From positions 1-5,661 of the forward strand of contig SHZG01000156.1 in the NCBI GenBank assembly GCA_009692395.1: DNA of 5,661 nucleotides, in the 5' to 3' direction. The notes below the pieces were generated by a model that was given only the letters and a program-made list of their open reading frames with translations, was not told the origin of the DNA and did not search any database. Shown here piece after piece: positions 5,321-5,661 of the stretch (position 1 is its first letter; each line of letters opens with the position of its first letter). The translations under genes were made by a program, and so were the position numbers. Source of the stretch: Methylococcales bacterium (GTDB lineage: Bacteria; Pseudomonadota; Gammaproteobacteria; Methylococcales; Methylomonadaceae).

Positions 5321-5661
5321 GGTAGCGGGTTAAATCTGTAATTATGAATAAATATCGCGCCCGAATTCGACCTTGTTGATAAGCAAACCGATGACGGTGT
5401 CGTGCATCAACTCTAGTTTTGAGAAGCAAATGGTCTTGCGATTGAGTCATTTGATCCATGTCCGAAAGTTCAGGTTTTTACGTTCTATTTTCTGCGTATT
5501 GCGCTGACCAATCTCATGCTTATCAGCCTCACGGTGAAGCTGATAAGCACCCCAATCATCTGTGTAGAAGCAGGTAATATTAAAGGGGGCAAGCAAGGTT
5601 TTAAGTTGCTTGAATACGTCATCCTTGCGCTTACCCAATACATAAGCGAGTACGGTGTTAG
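5321..5661 (-). mobile_element. IS1-family insertion sequence, one end (partial)
   Basis: The element's transposase runs on the minus strand and its downstream end is in the window. The likely terminal inverted repeat begins at 5321 with ggtagcgggttaaatctgt (read on the plus strand), about 3 bp past the transposase stop; a GGT start is usual for IS1-family ends. The flank acgattgta (5312-5320) is a candidate target-site duplication, but the partner end is outside the window. The insertion lies only 12 bp upstream of the 174-aa ORF's start codon. Confidence 0.7.
5342..5661 (-). pseudogene. IS1-family transposase, 5' partial, with in-frame nonsense codon
   Basis: The minus strand reads NTVLAYVLGKRKDDVFKQLKTLLAPFN, then CFYTDDWGAY, KHEIGQRNTQKIERKNLNFRTWIK, a TGA (5447-5449), and in the same frame LNRKTICFSKLELMHDTVIGLLINKVEFGRDIYS ending with TAA at 5342-5344. 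This is the C-terminal half of the IS1 InsB-type DDE transposase: TDDW supplies the second catalytic Asp, and the Glu of IERKN is probably the third acidic residue. The first Asp lies beyond the window. In relatives the position of the TGA is normally Arg, so a single CGA to TGA change explains it. The stop removes about 34 residues after the catalytic core, so the element is probably immobile unless helped in trans. Confidence 0.85.

Noticed and set aside
1..5661. CRISPR array, tRNA, rRNA or riboswitch
   Set aside because: I found no regularly spaced repeats of CRISPR type, no cloverleaf-like or rRNA sequence and no known riboswitch motif by eye; the only repeats are the two palindromic units and the GAACAT hexamers.

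Overview
The window looks like chromosomal DNA of a gammaproteobacterium. The evidence is a complete TruA, an NlpE-domain protein, a YkuD-type L,D-transpeptidase of a small signal-less type, and a heptosyltransferase-like GT9 enzyme that implies an LPS outer membrane. Moderate GC, abundant decayed insertion sequences and a dispersed 'gttgggtta..taacccaac' repeat would suit a sulfur-oxidising Thiotrichales/Beggiatoa-like genome, but that is only an impression; no rRNA or other decisive marker is present.

Layout. (1) Positions 1-1040 are a decayed, increasingly AT-rich accessory strip. It holds the 3' end of an IS4-family transposase, an HNH endonuclease remnant with a frameshift and no N-terminal part, a small unknown ORF, and a short PD-(D/E)XK nuclease-fold ORF that looks 5'-truncated. 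(2) Positions 1050-1740 hold a secreted, His-rich NlpE-domain protein flanked by two directly repeated copies of a palindromic dispersed repeat. (3) Positions 1749-4787 are a tight same-strand block: L,D-transpeptidase, truA (8-bp overlap), a DUF2231-type four-helix membrane protein with a His-Glu repeat tail, and a GT9 glycosyltransferase. (4) An unrecognised 174-residue ORF on the minus strand converges on the glycosyltransferase, the two stop codons sharing a TTAA. (5) From 5321 to the end lies one end of an IS1-family element whose transposase carries an in-frame nonsense codon.

How the genes fit together. The plus-strand block is probably co-transcribed (gaps of at most 26 bp) but is functionally mixed: envelope enzymes (L,D-transpeptidase, GT9, DUF2231 membrane protein) around a tRNA-modification enzyme. 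The NlpE-like protein and the DUF2231 protein both carry His-rich stretches that could bind metal, which is a weak theme rather than a demonstrated pathway. I see no convincing new system. The points most worth a second look are the repeat pair flanking the NlpE-like gene and supplying a false upstream start to the next gene, the two nuclease remnants beside an IS end, and the orphan ORF whose upstream region was replaced by an IS1-type element.
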